Origin: Paenibacillus sp. sptzw28
GTDB lineage: Bacteria > Bacillota > Bacilli > Paenibacillales > Paenibacillaceae
Direction of reading: 5' to 3'
NCBI RefSeq assembly: GCF_019550795.1
Contig: NZ_CP080545.1
Coordinates: 6,036,891 to 6,100,890, forward strand
Length of the DNA stretch: 64,000 nt
The notes below the pieces were generated by a model. The model did no database searches. It saw only the letters and a list, made by a program, of their open reading frames with translations, and was not told the DNA's origin. Shown in pieces: positions 11,651-19,778 of this stretch (position 1 is the first letter of the stretch; every line of letters starts with the position of its first letter). A program made the translations under genes and the position numbers.

Positions 11651-13333
11651 ATGATAAATAAAGCAAGCGGCGCATTCGCCGCTCAGAACAGATTGCAGTT
11701 GCTGGAAGAGATCGAACGCGAGCCTGTGGATGTACTCATCATCGGGGGCGGAATTACCGGTGCGGGCATCGCGCTCGATGCCGCGAGCCGCGGTCTGCGC
11801 ACCGCGCTGGTGGAAATGCAGGACTTCGCGGCAGGGACATCCAGCCGTTCCACCAAGCTGGTGCACGGCGGACTGCGGTATTTAAAACAGCTGGACATCG
11901 GGGTAGTCGCGGAGGTCGGCAAAGAGCGGGCGATCGTATTTGAGAACGGGCCGCATGTCACGACGCCGGAATGGATGCTTCTGCCGCTATACGCAGGCGG
12001 CACCTTCGGTAAGTGGTCCACTTCGATCGGCCTCCGCCTATATGATTTTCTCGCGGGCGTAAAGCGGAGCGAGCGGCGCAAGATGCTGAGCGCGCGGGAA
12101 ACGCTCGCCAAAGAGCCGCTCCTGAGGCGCGACGGGCTGAAGGGCGGCGGCTACTATGTCGAATACCGGACTGACGATGCCCGGCTGACGATTGAAGTAA
12201 TGAAGGAAGCGGTGAAGCTAGGCGCGTTGGCCGTCAATTACGCCCGCGTCGAGGAGTTCCGGTACGACGATAATAACCGGGTTACAGGCGCTGTCATTCG
12301 CGATACGCTCAGCGGAAGGCAGTTTACCGTAAGCGCCGCGAAGATAGTCAACGCAACGGGGCCGTGGGTCGATGAACTGCGCGATATGGACGGTTCCAAG
12401 AACGGGAAGACTCTCCGGCTGACCAAGGGCGTCCATCTGGTGTTCGACGGTTCTCGTTTCCCGCTGCGTCAAGCAGTTTACTTTGATACTCCTGACGGCA
12501 GGATGGTGTTCGCCATTCCGCGGAACGGAAAAACGTATTTCGGAACCACGGATACGAATTACAAGTCCGATACGGCAAATCCGCATATGACGGCCGAAGA
12601 CCGCAGCTACTTGCTGCAAGCTGCCAATTTTATGTTCCCGGAGCAGAAGCTGACGGAAGCGGATGTCGAGTCCAGCTGGGCCGGACTGCGGCCGCTCATC
12701 CAGCAGGAGGGCAAGTCGCCGTCCGAGATATCCCGGAGGGACGAAATTTTCGTCTCACCTTCCGGACTCCTCTCCATCGCGGGCGGGAAGCTGACCGGCT
12801 ACCGCAAAATGGCCGAGACAGTAGTCGACAAACTTGCGGAACTTCTACTGCAGGAAGGAAACGCGGTTTCACAGCCCGGCTGCATGACCAGGACGATCCC
12901 GATTTCCGGGGGCGACGTTGGCGGTTCGAGCGGCTTCCCCCGCTTCGTCAGCGGCAGGATTAGGGAAGGCGTGAAACGCGGCTTCTCCGAGGCGGAAGCG
13001 AAATTCCTGACGGAGCGCTATGGCTCTAACGTCGATGCACTCTTCCAACTGGCAGAGGAGGCGCGTGAACGGATCGGTAAGTACGGGCTGCCGCTACCGG
13101 TGGCGGTACAGCTTATGTACGCCATCGCCAATGAGATGGCAGTAAAGCCAGTCGATTTCTTTATCCGCCGGACCGGCGACCTGTTCTTCAATATTGAAGG
13201 GGTCCGCAAGTGGAAGGAACCGGTCACCGCTGCGATGGCGGAAATTCTGGGCTGGTCGGAAGACGAACGGAAAACAAATGCGGCCGAGCTGGAGAGACAG
13301 TTGGCCGAGGCGGTAGAACCGCAGCCGGAATAA
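11651..13333 (+). CDS. glpD: Aerobic glycerol-3-phosphate dehydrogenase
   Basis: Membrane-associated FAD enzyme oxidising sn-glycerol 3-phosphate to dihydroxyacetone phosphate and passing electrons to menaquinone. The Rossmann FAD motif VDVLIIGGGITGAGIALDAA is near the N-terminus, then SSRSTKLVHGGLRYL, and FGTTDTNY; the C-terminal DAO_C domain follows from about 400. ATG at 11651 lies nine bases after AGGAGG; ATG at 11645 (3-base spacing) is less likely. The frame extends upstream to a GTG at 11570 inside the terminator, not a real start. Expression is probably controlled by GlpP at the preceding leader. Confidence 0.94.
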   Translation: MINKASGAFAAQNRLQLLEEIEREPVDVLIIGGGITGAGIALDAASRGLRTALVEMQDFAAGTSSRSTKLVHGGLRYLKQLDIGVVAEVGKERAIVFENGPHVTTPEWMLLPLYAGGTFGKWSTSIGLRLYDFLAGVKRSERRKMLSARETLAKEPLLRRDGLKGGGYYVEYRTDDARLTIEVMKEAVKLGALAVNYARVEEFRYDDNNRVTGAVIRDTLSGRQFTVSAAKIVNATGPWVDELRDMDGSKNGKTLRLTKGVHLVFDGSRFPLRQAVYFDTPDGRMVFAIPRNGKTYFGTTDTNYKSDTANPHMTAEDRSYLLQAANFMFPEQKLTEADVESSWAGLRPLIQQEGKSPSEISRRDEIFVSPSGLLSIAGGKLTGYRKMAETVVDKLAELLLQEGNAVSQPGCMTRTIPISGGDVGGSSGFPRFVSGRIREGVKRGFSEAEAKFLTERYGSNVDALFQLAEEARERIGKYGLPLPVAVQLMYAIANEMAVKPVDFFIRRTGDLFFNIEGVRKWKEPVTAAMAEILGWSEDERKTNAAELERQLAEAVEPQPE

Positions 13334-13380
13334 CGAGTCCGGTCAGTGTAAAACCTTGGCCGCGTGCGATTGCATACGTA

Positions 13381-13426
13381 TAGGGCTTACCCTCAAGTCA
13401 TATCGGATGACGGAGGATAAGCCCTA
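13381..13426 (+). terminator. Possible terminator hairpin after glpD
   Basis: Nine-bp arms TAGGGCTTA and TAAGCCCTA (13381-13389 with 13418-13426) enclose a smaller inverted repeat. The following TTTAAG is only a weak T tract. It lies between convergent genes and may serve both. Confidence 0.5.
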
Positions 13427-13478
13427 TTTAAGTTACTGCATGATTTGTCTTTTGATATAGCTGCCGGGATGTGTGCCG

Positions 13479-14057
13479 TTACGCAAGTTCATTCCATTTA
13501 TACGTTTGCTCCGGGGGCATATAGTTAATGAGCTTGTCAATAAGAAGCTCCGGGTCTTCCTCAAAGATGATTAACCCGAGGTTTGTTTGCTGCATGAAGC
13601 CGGCAAGAACCGCCTGCCTGAACATTTCCGCCATAGGCTGATAGAAGCCGGCTACATTCAATACACCCACCGGTTTCTTGTGAATGCCGAGCTGCGACCA
13701 GCTGACCACCTCGAACAATTCTTCATAAGTGCCCAGCCCGCCCGGCAATGCGATATAGGAATCCGCCATCTCCGACATTAACGCTTTTCTTTCATGCATG
13801 CTGTCCACTTCGTGCAATTCGGTCAACCCGGGGTGAATCATTTCCCCTTTGAACAGATTTCGCGGCATTACCCCGATCACTTTTCCTCCTGCTGCCAATA
13901 CCGAGTCGGCGACGCGCCCCATTAGTCCGATTCTGGAGCCTCCGTAAACGAGTTCAAAATCTTTGTCGGCAATAACCTCTCCCAGCTGTACCGCTTTCTG
14001 TGCATACTCGGGGCTTGCCCCGACATTCGAACCCGCAAAGACACATACCCGTTTCAT
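13479..14057 (-). CDS. LOG family protein (cytokinin-nucleotide phosphoribohydrolase-like)
   Basis: A lysine-decarboxylase-like (LOG) protein of 192 residues. LOG enzymes remove ribose 5-phosphate from N6-modified or plain AMP-type nucleotides. The diagnostic PGGLGTYEE motif is near residue 107, and the N-terminal nucleotide fold CVFAGSNVGASPEY and VYGGSRIGLMG are intact. It resembles B. subtilis YvdD in length. The biological substrate in bacteria is uncertain. ATG at 14057 is supported by the aligned N-terminus. It follows the HxlR regulator on the same strand by 40 bases. Confidence 0.9.
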   Translation of the reverse strand: MKRVCVFAGSNVGASPEYAQKAVQLGEVIADKDFELVYGGSRIGLMGRVADSVLAAGGKVIGVMPRNLFKGEMIHPGLTELHEVDSMHERKALMSEMADSYIALPGGLGTYEELFEVVSWSQLGIHKKPVGVLNVAGFYQPMAEMFRQAVLAGFMQQTNLGLIIFEEDPELLIDKLINYMPPEQTYKWNELA

Positions 14058-14097
14058 AGACCACTTTCCTTCGCCTTATATATTGTTTAGATTGCCC

Positions 14098-14490
14098 TTA
14101 TGGACTTGTTTTCTCGATTGTTTGTTGTTGTTGGGTTCCCCATTTTTGCACCCATTTGTCCATTTCCTTTAAGGCGGCCTGGAAATCGCTGCCTTTCTCG
14201 GTCAAGGAATACTCAACACTTACAGGTACTGTAGGAAATACTTGACGGTTTACAAGTCCGTTTTGTTCCAAGTGGCGAAGCGTGTCCGTGAGCGACTGCG
14301 TCTTTACGATGGACACTTTTCTTTTGAGCTGGCTAAAACGCATCGGTCCGCTAAGCAGTTCGTCGAGCACCAGGAAAGCCCACTTCGCCCCGAGTATTTT
14401 CAAGACTTCACAGATGCTGGAGTTCCCTGACTCCGTACAGTTGGAGTTTCTTGTGTCCGTATCATTATTGGAGTGTATCGTTTCCGCCAT
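14098..14490 (-). CDS. HxlR-family winged-helix regulator
   Basis: A 130-residue DNA-binding protein of the HxlR type, many of which sense electrophiles or redox state. Conserved features: ILGAKWAFLVLDELLSGPMRFSQL, then TQSLTDTLRHLEQNGLV and the wing VSVEYSLTEKG. The family usually carries a Cys before the first helix; here C21 and C30 (NCTESGNSSICEV) could play this role, an inference. It probably regulates itself and the LOG gene immediately downstream. The upstream bases ATTAGTAAGTTAG (about 14507-14520) could hold its operator. Confidence 0.88.
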   Translation of the reverse strand: MAETIHSNNDTDTRNSNCTESGNSSICEVLKILGAKWAFLVLDELLSGPMRFSQLKRKVSIVKTQSLTDTLRHLEQNGLVNRQVFPTVPVSVEYSLTEKGSDFQAALKEMDKWVQKWGTQQQQTIEKTSP

Positions 14491-14701
14491 ATTTTCTCAC
14501 CCTTACAATTAGTAAGTTAGTCCAATTGAATTGCCAATATCCATTTGTTTTTCCTTCTTACATTGCTGCAGCGGCATCCTTATAATAACAGTTAAGTGAA
14601 GCAATGTGAACCGAATTGATTATTACTTTGCTGCTCGCCACAGCCGAACACGGCAGTGACAAGGGACATTGGATTCACGGTAACAGCCTGATGTATGATA
14701 A

Positions 14702-14732
14702 AAGCCCGTCATCGGCATAAGATGACAGGCTT
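14702..14732 (-). terminator. Terminator after the small HTH gene
   Basis: Twelve-bp arms with one mismatch (14702-14713 with 14721-14732) are followed on the minus strand by TTTTA. It sits about 40 bases past the stop at 14774. Confidence 0.6.
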
Positions 14733-14773
14733 GGTATTCGCAGACTATTACGCATATAAACGTGAGAAAGGAA

Positions 14774-14995
14774 TTATCCCAGTAATTCGTCGATCTCGCT
14801 CTTCAGCAGGAGATATCTGTGGACGCTTCTCATAATGGGGACCTTGGTAAGCTTGTGTTTATCGACGAAAATTTTCATTTGGTCCTTGGAGAGACCGATC
14901 AGGCTTCCTGCTTCGGTCACCGTCAATACGACCTCATTACTCGTTGCGTTAAATGTTTTCTTAACCTTCTGGTTCCAGTCTTGAAAGACTTCCAT
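14774..14995 (-). CDS. Small HTH-domain protein, unknown role
   Basis: A 73-residue protein whose centre reads VLTVTEAGSLIGLSKDQMKI followed by a basic HKLTKVPIMRSVHRYLLLKS segment, the shape of an excisionase/MerR-like helix-turn-helix with its wing. The N-terminal 20 residues are charged and may be helical. GGAAGG lies about 11 bases before the ATG, a slightly long spacing. There is no phage or integrase gene nearby, so a plasmid or phage excisionase role is not supported. I do not recognise a named family. Confidence 0.6.
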   Translation of the reverse strand: MEVFQDWNQKVKKTFNATSNEVVLTVTEAGSLIGLSKDQMKIFVDKHKLTKVPIMRSVHRYLLLKSEIDELLG

Positions 14996-15091
14996 CTGCC
15001 ACTCAACCTTCCTTTGTTTTAGCCGATATTCAGCTACCGGCCAGTTATACTTCTATTATAGCACGTACAGAAATTTAATGTTGGCTTAAGC

Positions 15092-15121
15092 TTGACACCT
15101 GCAGCGGTTTTCATGTATATT
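15092..15121 (+). promoter_or_regulatory. Strong sigma-A promoter
   Basis: TTGACA (15092-15097) and TATATT (15116-15121) with 18 bases between. The start of transcription would be near 15128, leaving a leader of about 100 bases before the secreted-protein gene. Confidence 0.7.
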
Positions 15122-15141
15122 GGACGAAAATAATTGTGAAC

Positions 15142-15201
15142 CTTACGACGGAAGCACCCGTAAGAACAGGCTTAACTGCCTTTCTTGCCGGTGCTTTTTT
15201 T
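15142..15201 (+). promoter_or_regulatory. Leader attenuator: competing hairpin and intrinsic terminator
   Basis: Two mutually exclusive structures are visible. The first pairs CTTACG (15142-15147) with CGTAAG (15159-15164). The second pairs 15153-15171 with 15178-15195, a long stem with small interruptions, directly followed by seven T residues. The right arm of the first is part of the left arm of the second. The layout, between a good promoter and GGGAGG of the next gene, is that of a riboswitch or attenuator. It does not match any riboswitch class I know. Confidence 0.6.
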
Positions 15202-15227
15202 GCGTCAGGCCGCCCGGGAGGAACAGA

Positions 15228-16046
15228 ATGAACAAAGCAATTGCGGGGCTGCTGATTGTAATCATGCTCGCCGCTGCCGTTCCAGCCGCTGCAGCCGCCG
15301 CTGCACTGGAATTAACGCCGACGGCCAAGTCCGCTTACGACAAGATGCTCGCAGCCGCGGACCCTGCATTAAGCGGTCAAATAAGAAGCCTATACAACGA
15401 GCATCTCGATCTGCAGCGACAAGCGGCCGAACGGGATAACCGGATTCAATCGCTTCATAAGGTTAACGAAGAGACGTTAACCGCGCTTCGCAAACAAATC
15501 AAACTAATCGACACCGATAAACTGAATCGGCTCGACCAGCAGGCGAAGCAGGCGCGGGAGCGGTACAAGCCTTTGTTCGCCCTTTACACTTCGCTGAATC
15601 AACAAATTGCGGCCGCCAAGCCGCTGAAAAACAAAGAGCTCAATGCCGTGCTTCGCATGCAGGCTGACAGCGTCCAAAGCGCCATCCAGCTGGCAAGGGC
15701 GGACATTCGCCTTAAAGAGGCTGCGTTGAAGACCGCCAAGGAAAGTGCGGCTAAAACAATCAAACTCATTCGCGGCACACTTGCGGAGATCGATCCGGTG
15801 AAGGCACGAATTAAAGCGGAAAAAAGCTCGGTCAGCTCTATACAGAAAAGCGTCTCCCCCGTATGGAAAGGATTTACCCAAGCGGTCAAAAAAAATGACG
15901 TGAAGGGTGCATGTAACATGCTTGCATCGGTTGTCTCCCAATCGCGTCAAATCGTCGTCCTGAAGCAAAGAGTTCATACGCTCGAGTCCAAAATAAGCGA
16001 AATTATCAATAAGGCGAAGGCCCAAATACCGCCGCATGCAAAATGA
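15228..16046 (+). CDS. Secreted coiled-coil protein of unknown function
   Basis: A 272-residue protein with a Sec signal peptide (MNKAIAGLLIVIMLAAAVP and an Ala-rich cleavage region near residue 28). The remainder is rich in Lys, Ala, Gln and Leu with heptad-like helices (QRQAAERDNRIQSLHK, LDQQAKQARERYKPLF), so an extended coiled coil is likely. Few aromatics and no cysteines are present in the mature part. ATG at 15228 follows GGGAGG; the frame is open further upstream but runs through the leader hairpins. No enzymatic motif is seen. Expression appears to be controlled by the terminator-bearing leader. Confidence 0.75.
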   Translation: MNKAIAGLLIVIMLAAAVPAAAAAAALELTPTAKSAYDKMLAAADPALSGQIRSLYNEHLDLQRQAAERDNRIQSLHKVNEETLTALRKQIKLIDTDKLNRLDQQAKQARERYKPLFALYTSLNQQIAAAKPLKNKELNAVLRMQADSVQSAIQLARADIRLKEAALKTAKESAAKTIKLIRGTLAEIDPVKARIKAEKSSVSSIQKSVSPVWKGFTQAVKKNDVKGACNMLASVVSQSRQIVVLKQRVHTLESKISEIINKAKAQIPPHAK

Positions 16047-16063
16047 ACATAATGTCGGAAACA

Positions 16064-16094
16064 GAAAAAAGACTCTGGCGGTCAAGCCGGAATC
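16064..16094 (-). terminator. Terminator of the glycosyltransferase operon
   Basis: A nine-bp stem with one mismatch (16071-16079 with 16086-16094) is followed on the minus strand by six T residues. It lies just past the last gene of the operon, which ends at 16122. Confidence 0.6.
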
Positions 16095-16121
16095 TTCATG
16101 TAAGTATGTGAGGTTGATTGT

Positions 16122-16550
16122 TTATACCCTTTCATTCCTGTTTTCACGCAAACTAATCGAGCGCTTATGCGGGGAACCGAATACCCAGTACCGGCTCCCC
16201 GCATAATTGACGGTGACACTTCCGGCCGTTGCAATCAGCTTGCAAACGAACAGTGTAAGCCGCGTGTGCTCATGCAGTAATTCCAGAATGATAGAGGCGA
16301 CGGCCAGCGACAGAAGGCTTACGGCAATGTACCGGCTGATCTCCCTTCGATTCCGCTTCCCGGTGCCGCGGAAAGTCCAGCTGCTGTTCAATAGGTAGCT
16401 GTTGCAAATTCCGGCGCCGTAAGAAATATATTGTGCAGGCATATACATCACGCCTCCAGCGGTAAGAAGCATAAATACGATCAGGTCTACTCCCGTATTC
16501 AGAGCCCCCACGAAACAGAACTTGAGCAGCGGAGCCAGCCGGTTTTTCAT
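16122..16550 (-). CDS. GtrA-family membrane protein
   Basis: A small four-helix membrane protein of the GtrA/DPMS3 type, 142 residues from ATG at 16550. GtrA proteins are thought to help move or hold polyprenyl-phosphate-linked sugars. Family signals: LLKFCFVGALNTGVDLIVF at the start, YLLNSSWTF in the middle, and VNYAGSRYWVF at the end. A GTG at 16562 would overlap the preceding gene; AAGGGTG fits ATG 16550. It is coupled to the GT2 gene upstream, its usual partner. Confidence 0.88.
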   Translation of the reverse strand: MKNRLAPLLKFCFVGALNTGVDLIVFMLLTAGGVMYMPAQYISYGAGICNSYLLNSSWTFRGTGKRNRREISRYIAVSLLSLAVASIILELLHEHTRLTLFVCKLIATAGSVTVNYAGSRYWVFGSPHKRSISLRENRNERV

Positions 16551-16551
16551 A

Positions 16552-17523
16552 TCAGATAACACCCTTCTTGACAGGCTTCTCCTTCTTCTTCAAACCGTAA
16601 CATTCACGAACAATATATAGAGGACGGGCTTTGGTCTCATCGTAAATACGGCCAACGTACTCGCCGAGAATTCCGAGCATAATGAGAACGAACCCGTTGA
16701 ATATAAGCATAATGCTGACGACTGACGGCCATCCTTTCATTGTGGCATTCGTAAATAACGCCAAATACAGCACATGAATCAAATAAAAGAAACCGGCCAG
16801 CGACAGAAGCGCTCCCGCGTAACCCGCCAGCTTCAGCGGTTTATAGGAGAATGAGGTTATGCCGTCCAGACAGAGCTTGATCATCCTTCTGAGCGGATAC
16901 TTCGTCTCTCCCGCCAGCCGCTCATCACGTTCATATTCGACCGCAATCTGACGAAAACCTACCCAGCTGACCAGCCCCCGCACAAAACGGTTACTCTCCG
17001 GGAGGCGCCTCATCTCCTCGCATACCTTCCGGTCGATCAGGCGGAAGTCTCCCGTATCGACAGGAATCGAGATTTCAGTCGATGCGCGCAGCACCCGGTA
17101 GAACAAGCTGGCCGACCATTTCTTGAACCAGCTTTCGCCATTTCGTTTCACCCGCTGCGCGTAAACGACCTCATAGCCTTCCTTCCACTTTTCGATCATT
17201 TGCAAAATCAGCTCCGGAGGGTCCTGAAGATCGGCGTCGATTATGATGACAGCATCCCCTGAAGCGTAGTCCATGCCGGCGGTAATAGCGACCTGATGTC
17301 CGAAATTGCGGGAGAAATCGATTAAATTAACCGTCCCGTCCCAGCAGCTGTATTCCTTGATGATATCGGCGCATCGATCCTTGCTGCCGTCGTTGACGAA
17401 CAGAAGCTCATATGTTTCTCCCGTTATGCCCATTACCTTCTTCAGCCTTCTGTAGGTTTCCTCTATAACGGCTTCCTCGTTGTACATCGGGACGACAATG
17501 GAATAACGCACGTTCGCTTTCAT
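16552..17523 (-). CDS. Polyprenyl-phosphate glycosyltransferase (GT2, GtrB/YkcC type)
   Basis: Transfers a sugar from a nucleotide donor to polyprenyl phosphate at the inner face of the membrane. The GT-A domain has YSIVVPMYNEEAVIEETYRR, the IIDADLQDPPE metal-binding DxD region and GDFRLIDRK. Two C-terminal membrane helices (about 230-255 and 265-290) are typical of GtrB/DPM1-like enzymes. ATG follows AAGGAGG. The product lipid-linked sugar would feed the two GT-C-like enzymes encoded upstream in the operon. Confidence 0.92.
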   Translation of the reverse strand: MKANVRYSIVVPMYNEEAVIEETYRRLKKVMGITGETYELLFVNDGSKDRCADIIKEYSCWDGTVNLIDFSRNFGHQVAITAGMDYASGDAVIIIDADLQDPPELILQMIEKWKEGYEVVYAQRVKRNGESWFKKWSASLFYRVLRASTEISIPVDTGDFRLIDRKVCEEMRRLPESNRFVRGLVSWVGFRQIAVEYERDERLAGETKYPLRRMIKLCLDGITSFSYKPLKLAGYAGALLSLAGFFYLIHVLYLALFTNATMKGWPSVVSIMLIFNGFVLIMLGILGEYVGRIYDETKARPLYIVRECYGLKKKEKPVKKGVI

Positions 17524-17548
17524 TCGCGGTTCCTCCTTCGCGCGGGTG

Positions 17549-19774
17549 TCACTTGTTCACTTCATACAGTGTCATGCCGCCTCTGCCAAATCCGCCGGAA
17601 TCGCCGGTGCTGCCGGCAGACCGCCACTCACTCGTCGGTATGACCGTTCCGTGCGACTCAATCCATGCCGTCAGCTCCGAATTGCCTCCCCGGCCTCCCC
17701 CGAAACCGCCTCCGGAAATCATAAAAAATTTCAATTGTCCGGACGTAACCAAACTTTCAAGCTGCTTCAGCGTTAATACGGGATCCGAGCCGGAGAAGCC
17801 GCCCATAGCGATAACCGCTTCTCCTTTATCGATAATGTAAGGGGTCGCCGTGTTATAGTTCGTCGTGGCGAACAAGTTTTTTTCACCCGTATTATGATTC
17901 TTTAAGTACGAGTATGTTTTCTGGTCTATCCCTTGGCTATCCGCTCCGGGTGCGAAGCCTCCGCCCCGGCCTTCGGCCGCAGCTCTCGGTCCGGCGGCCG
18001 GCATCATGCTGCTCTGCCCGTATGTGATCGGCGTGGCGGCCCAGTAAAGCGGACCGATCAACAAGACCAGGAATCCGGTGATCCCGGCTGCGCGTGCAAG
18101 CTTTCCCTCTTTCCCTGCGAATGCGAACAACATCAGTATCGATAGTACACACGCTACCGCAATCCCGACTGACCATCCCGCACCGATTGTATCGTCGTAA
18201 GGGTGTACGATGTACCATTCAAAGGCGGTTGTCACCGCAATAGCCGCCGGCAGCAGCCATGAGCGCCAACCCGATCCGTTGTGAAAATAATGCCAAAGCT
18301 CCTTCCAGCCGGCCCCGGCAAGTGCCGCAACCGCTGGAGCGAGCATGATGAGATAATATTGGTGGAAGAAGCCGGCTATACTGAAAAACGCCATTCCCGG
18401 CAGTAACCAAGCTGCCCAGAATAAGCCTTCTTTATGCTTCTGTGTGAAATTCCTTCTCCTAAGGCTGCCGAACAAGCCGATGCAGCCGAACGCAGCGAAA
18501 GGAATCAGCCAGCTGGCTTGACCGGATAACGCCGCTTGGAACAATCGGAGCGGTCCCTTCTCTCCTGTGCCGAACATGCCTCCCGAGCCTCCGCCAAATC
18601 CGCCATTGCCTCTGAAATTAAACCGCTCACCCTGAGCGTTCCCGAAAGTCGGTATGCCCCCGGGAAAATTACCGCCGCCCTGTGCCGGCGCGGGTTGAAC
18701 GATGCCTGTGTTCGGCTGGTTTTGCCGGTTCGTCTGGTTCGTCTGGTTCGTCTGGTTCGTCTGGTTCGTCTGGCTCGTCTGGTTCGTCTGGTTCGTCTGG
18801 TTCGTCTGGTTCGTCTGGCTCGTCTGGTTCGTCTGGTTCGTCTGGTTCGTCTGGCTCGTCTGGCTCGTCTGGTTTTGGTATTGCCGGTTCCGGCCGCCGT
18901 CTTCCCTCAAGCCTCTACCCCGGTTAAAGTCTCCTTCAAAGCCCCCGGCACCGCCTCCGAATCCGCCTCCTCTGTTGCCGGTCAACCGGGAAACTCCGTT
19001 GTATCCCAGCGCAAGCTCCAGTTCGGAATTGGTCTTGCTGCTCCCCACATACGGCCGCTTATCAGCCGGGATGGAATCGACTATTACCGCCCACGATAGG
19101 GATACGACGATCAATACCGCCGTCGCGCCTGCAAGCACGCTTGCTTTCTTCTTCCAGCCGAGCCGCGGGGCAATAAGATAAAACAGATAGAATGCGGGCA
19201 GTACCATGTACGCTTCAAGCATTTTCACATTGAATCCGACCCCAATCATCGCAAAGGCTCCGAGGACGCTCCACACGCTGTTCCTCTTAACTCCTCTGAA
19301 CAATAACCATGTTCCGATCAGCAGCGTGAACACAAGCATGCTGTCGATGTTGTTCGTACGGCTAACGGCCGCGACGATCGGCGTGCAGGCATATGCCAGT
19401 GCGCCAATCCGCGCCGCAGTTATACCGAAGGTCGGTTTGACCAGCAAATAAATGAGCAGTACGGAACCGACACCCCCAAGCGCCTGCGGCAGGATGACGC
19501 TCCACCCGTGCAGACCGAACACATAGGCGAATAAGGTCTGTATCCAGAATGCAACCGGCGGCTTATCGATTGTCACGAAGCCTCCCGGGTCGAAGGAAGC
19601 GAAGAAGAAATTGTGAAAGCTTTGCAGCATGCTTGCCACTGCGGATGTGTAGTAAGCATTCACGTATTTATCTGTCCAAATGTTGTAGATGTTCAGAAAT
19701 GCGGATAGAAGCATAGTGAGTACAAGCGCAATATCGACCGAGCGGCGCGGCTTTGCAGTGTTAGCTGTATTCAT
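17549..19774 (-). CDS. GT39/GT83-like membrane glycosyltransferase with Gln-Thr repeat tract (YkcB type)
   Basis: A multi-pass membrane transferase of about 741 residues that would use polyprenyl-phosphate sugars at the outer face. The ArnT/PMT-like start has DKPPVAFWIQTLFAYVFG and a dozen membrane helices follow. An extracellular loop is unusually low in complexity: a Gly-rich block (GGGFGGGAGGFEG), then 16 copies of Gln-Thr-Asn/Ser, then another Gly-rich block. The soluble C-terminus ends in a Rossmann-like fragment (FFMISGGGFGG). B. subtilis YkcB-YkcC has the same pairing with a GT2. ATG at 19774 is preferred to GTG at 19786, which overlaps its own ribosome site. Confidence 0.85.
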   Translation of the reverse strand: MNTANTAKPRRSVDIALVLTMLLSAFLNIYNIWTDKYVNAYYTSAVASMLQSFHNFFFASFDPGGFVTIDKPPVAFWIQTLFAYVFGLHGWSVILPQALGGVGSVLLIYLLVKPTFGITAARIGALAYACTPIVAAVSRTNNIDSMLVFTLLIGTWLLFRGVKRNSVWSVLGAFAMIGVGFNVKMLEAYMVLPAFYLFYLIAPRLGWKKKASVLAGATAVLIVVSLSWAVIVDSIPADKRPYVGSSKTNSELELALGYNGVSRLTGNRGGGFGGGAGGFEGDFNRGRGLREDGGRNRQYQNQTSQTSQTNQTNQTNQTSQTNQTNQTNQTNQTSQTNQTNQTNQTNQTNRQNQPNTGIVQPAPAQGGGNFPGGIPTFGNAQGERFNFRGNGGFGGGSGGMFGTGEKGPLRLFQAALSGQASWLIPFAAFGCIGLFGSLRRRNFTQKHKEGLFWAAWLLPGMAFFSIAGFFHQYYLIMLAPAVAALAGAGWKELWHYFHNGSGWRSWLLPAAIAVTTAFEWYIVHPYDDTIGAGWSVGIAVACVLSILMLFAFAGKEGKLARAAGITGFLVLLIGPLYWAATPITYGQSSMMPAAGPRAAAEGRGGGFAPGADSQGIDQKTYSYLKNHNTGEKNLFATTNYNTATPYIIDKGEAVIAMGGFSGSDPVLTLKQLESLVTSGQLKFFMISGGGFGGGRGGNSELTAWIESHGTVIPTSEWRSAGSTGDSGGFGRGGMTLYEVNK
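18729..18872 (-). repeat. 16 x 9-bp tandem repeat encoding Gln-Thr-Asn/Ser
   Basis: Sixteen perfect-length units of TTCGTCTGG or CTCGTCTGG on the plus strand encode QTN or QTS on the minus strand. Length changes by whole units would keep the frame, so the tract can vary in copy number without breaking the gene. The units lie in an external loop of the transferase. Confidence 0.95.
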
Positions 19775-19778
19775 TTGT

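Noticed and set aside
15142-15201. Assignment of the leader to a known riboswitch class
   Set aside because: Compared by memory with c-di-GMP, preQ1, fluoride, SAM, Mg and ydaO types; none fits the short conserved-looking core.
18729-18872. Regular repeats that could suggest a CRISPR array
   Set aside because: Units are 9 bp, contiguous and without spacers, and lie inside a coding sequence.
18682-19181. Plus-strand frames with Ser-Ser-Gly or Val-Trp-Phe repeats
   Set aside because: They are the other reading frames of the 9-bp tandem repeat.
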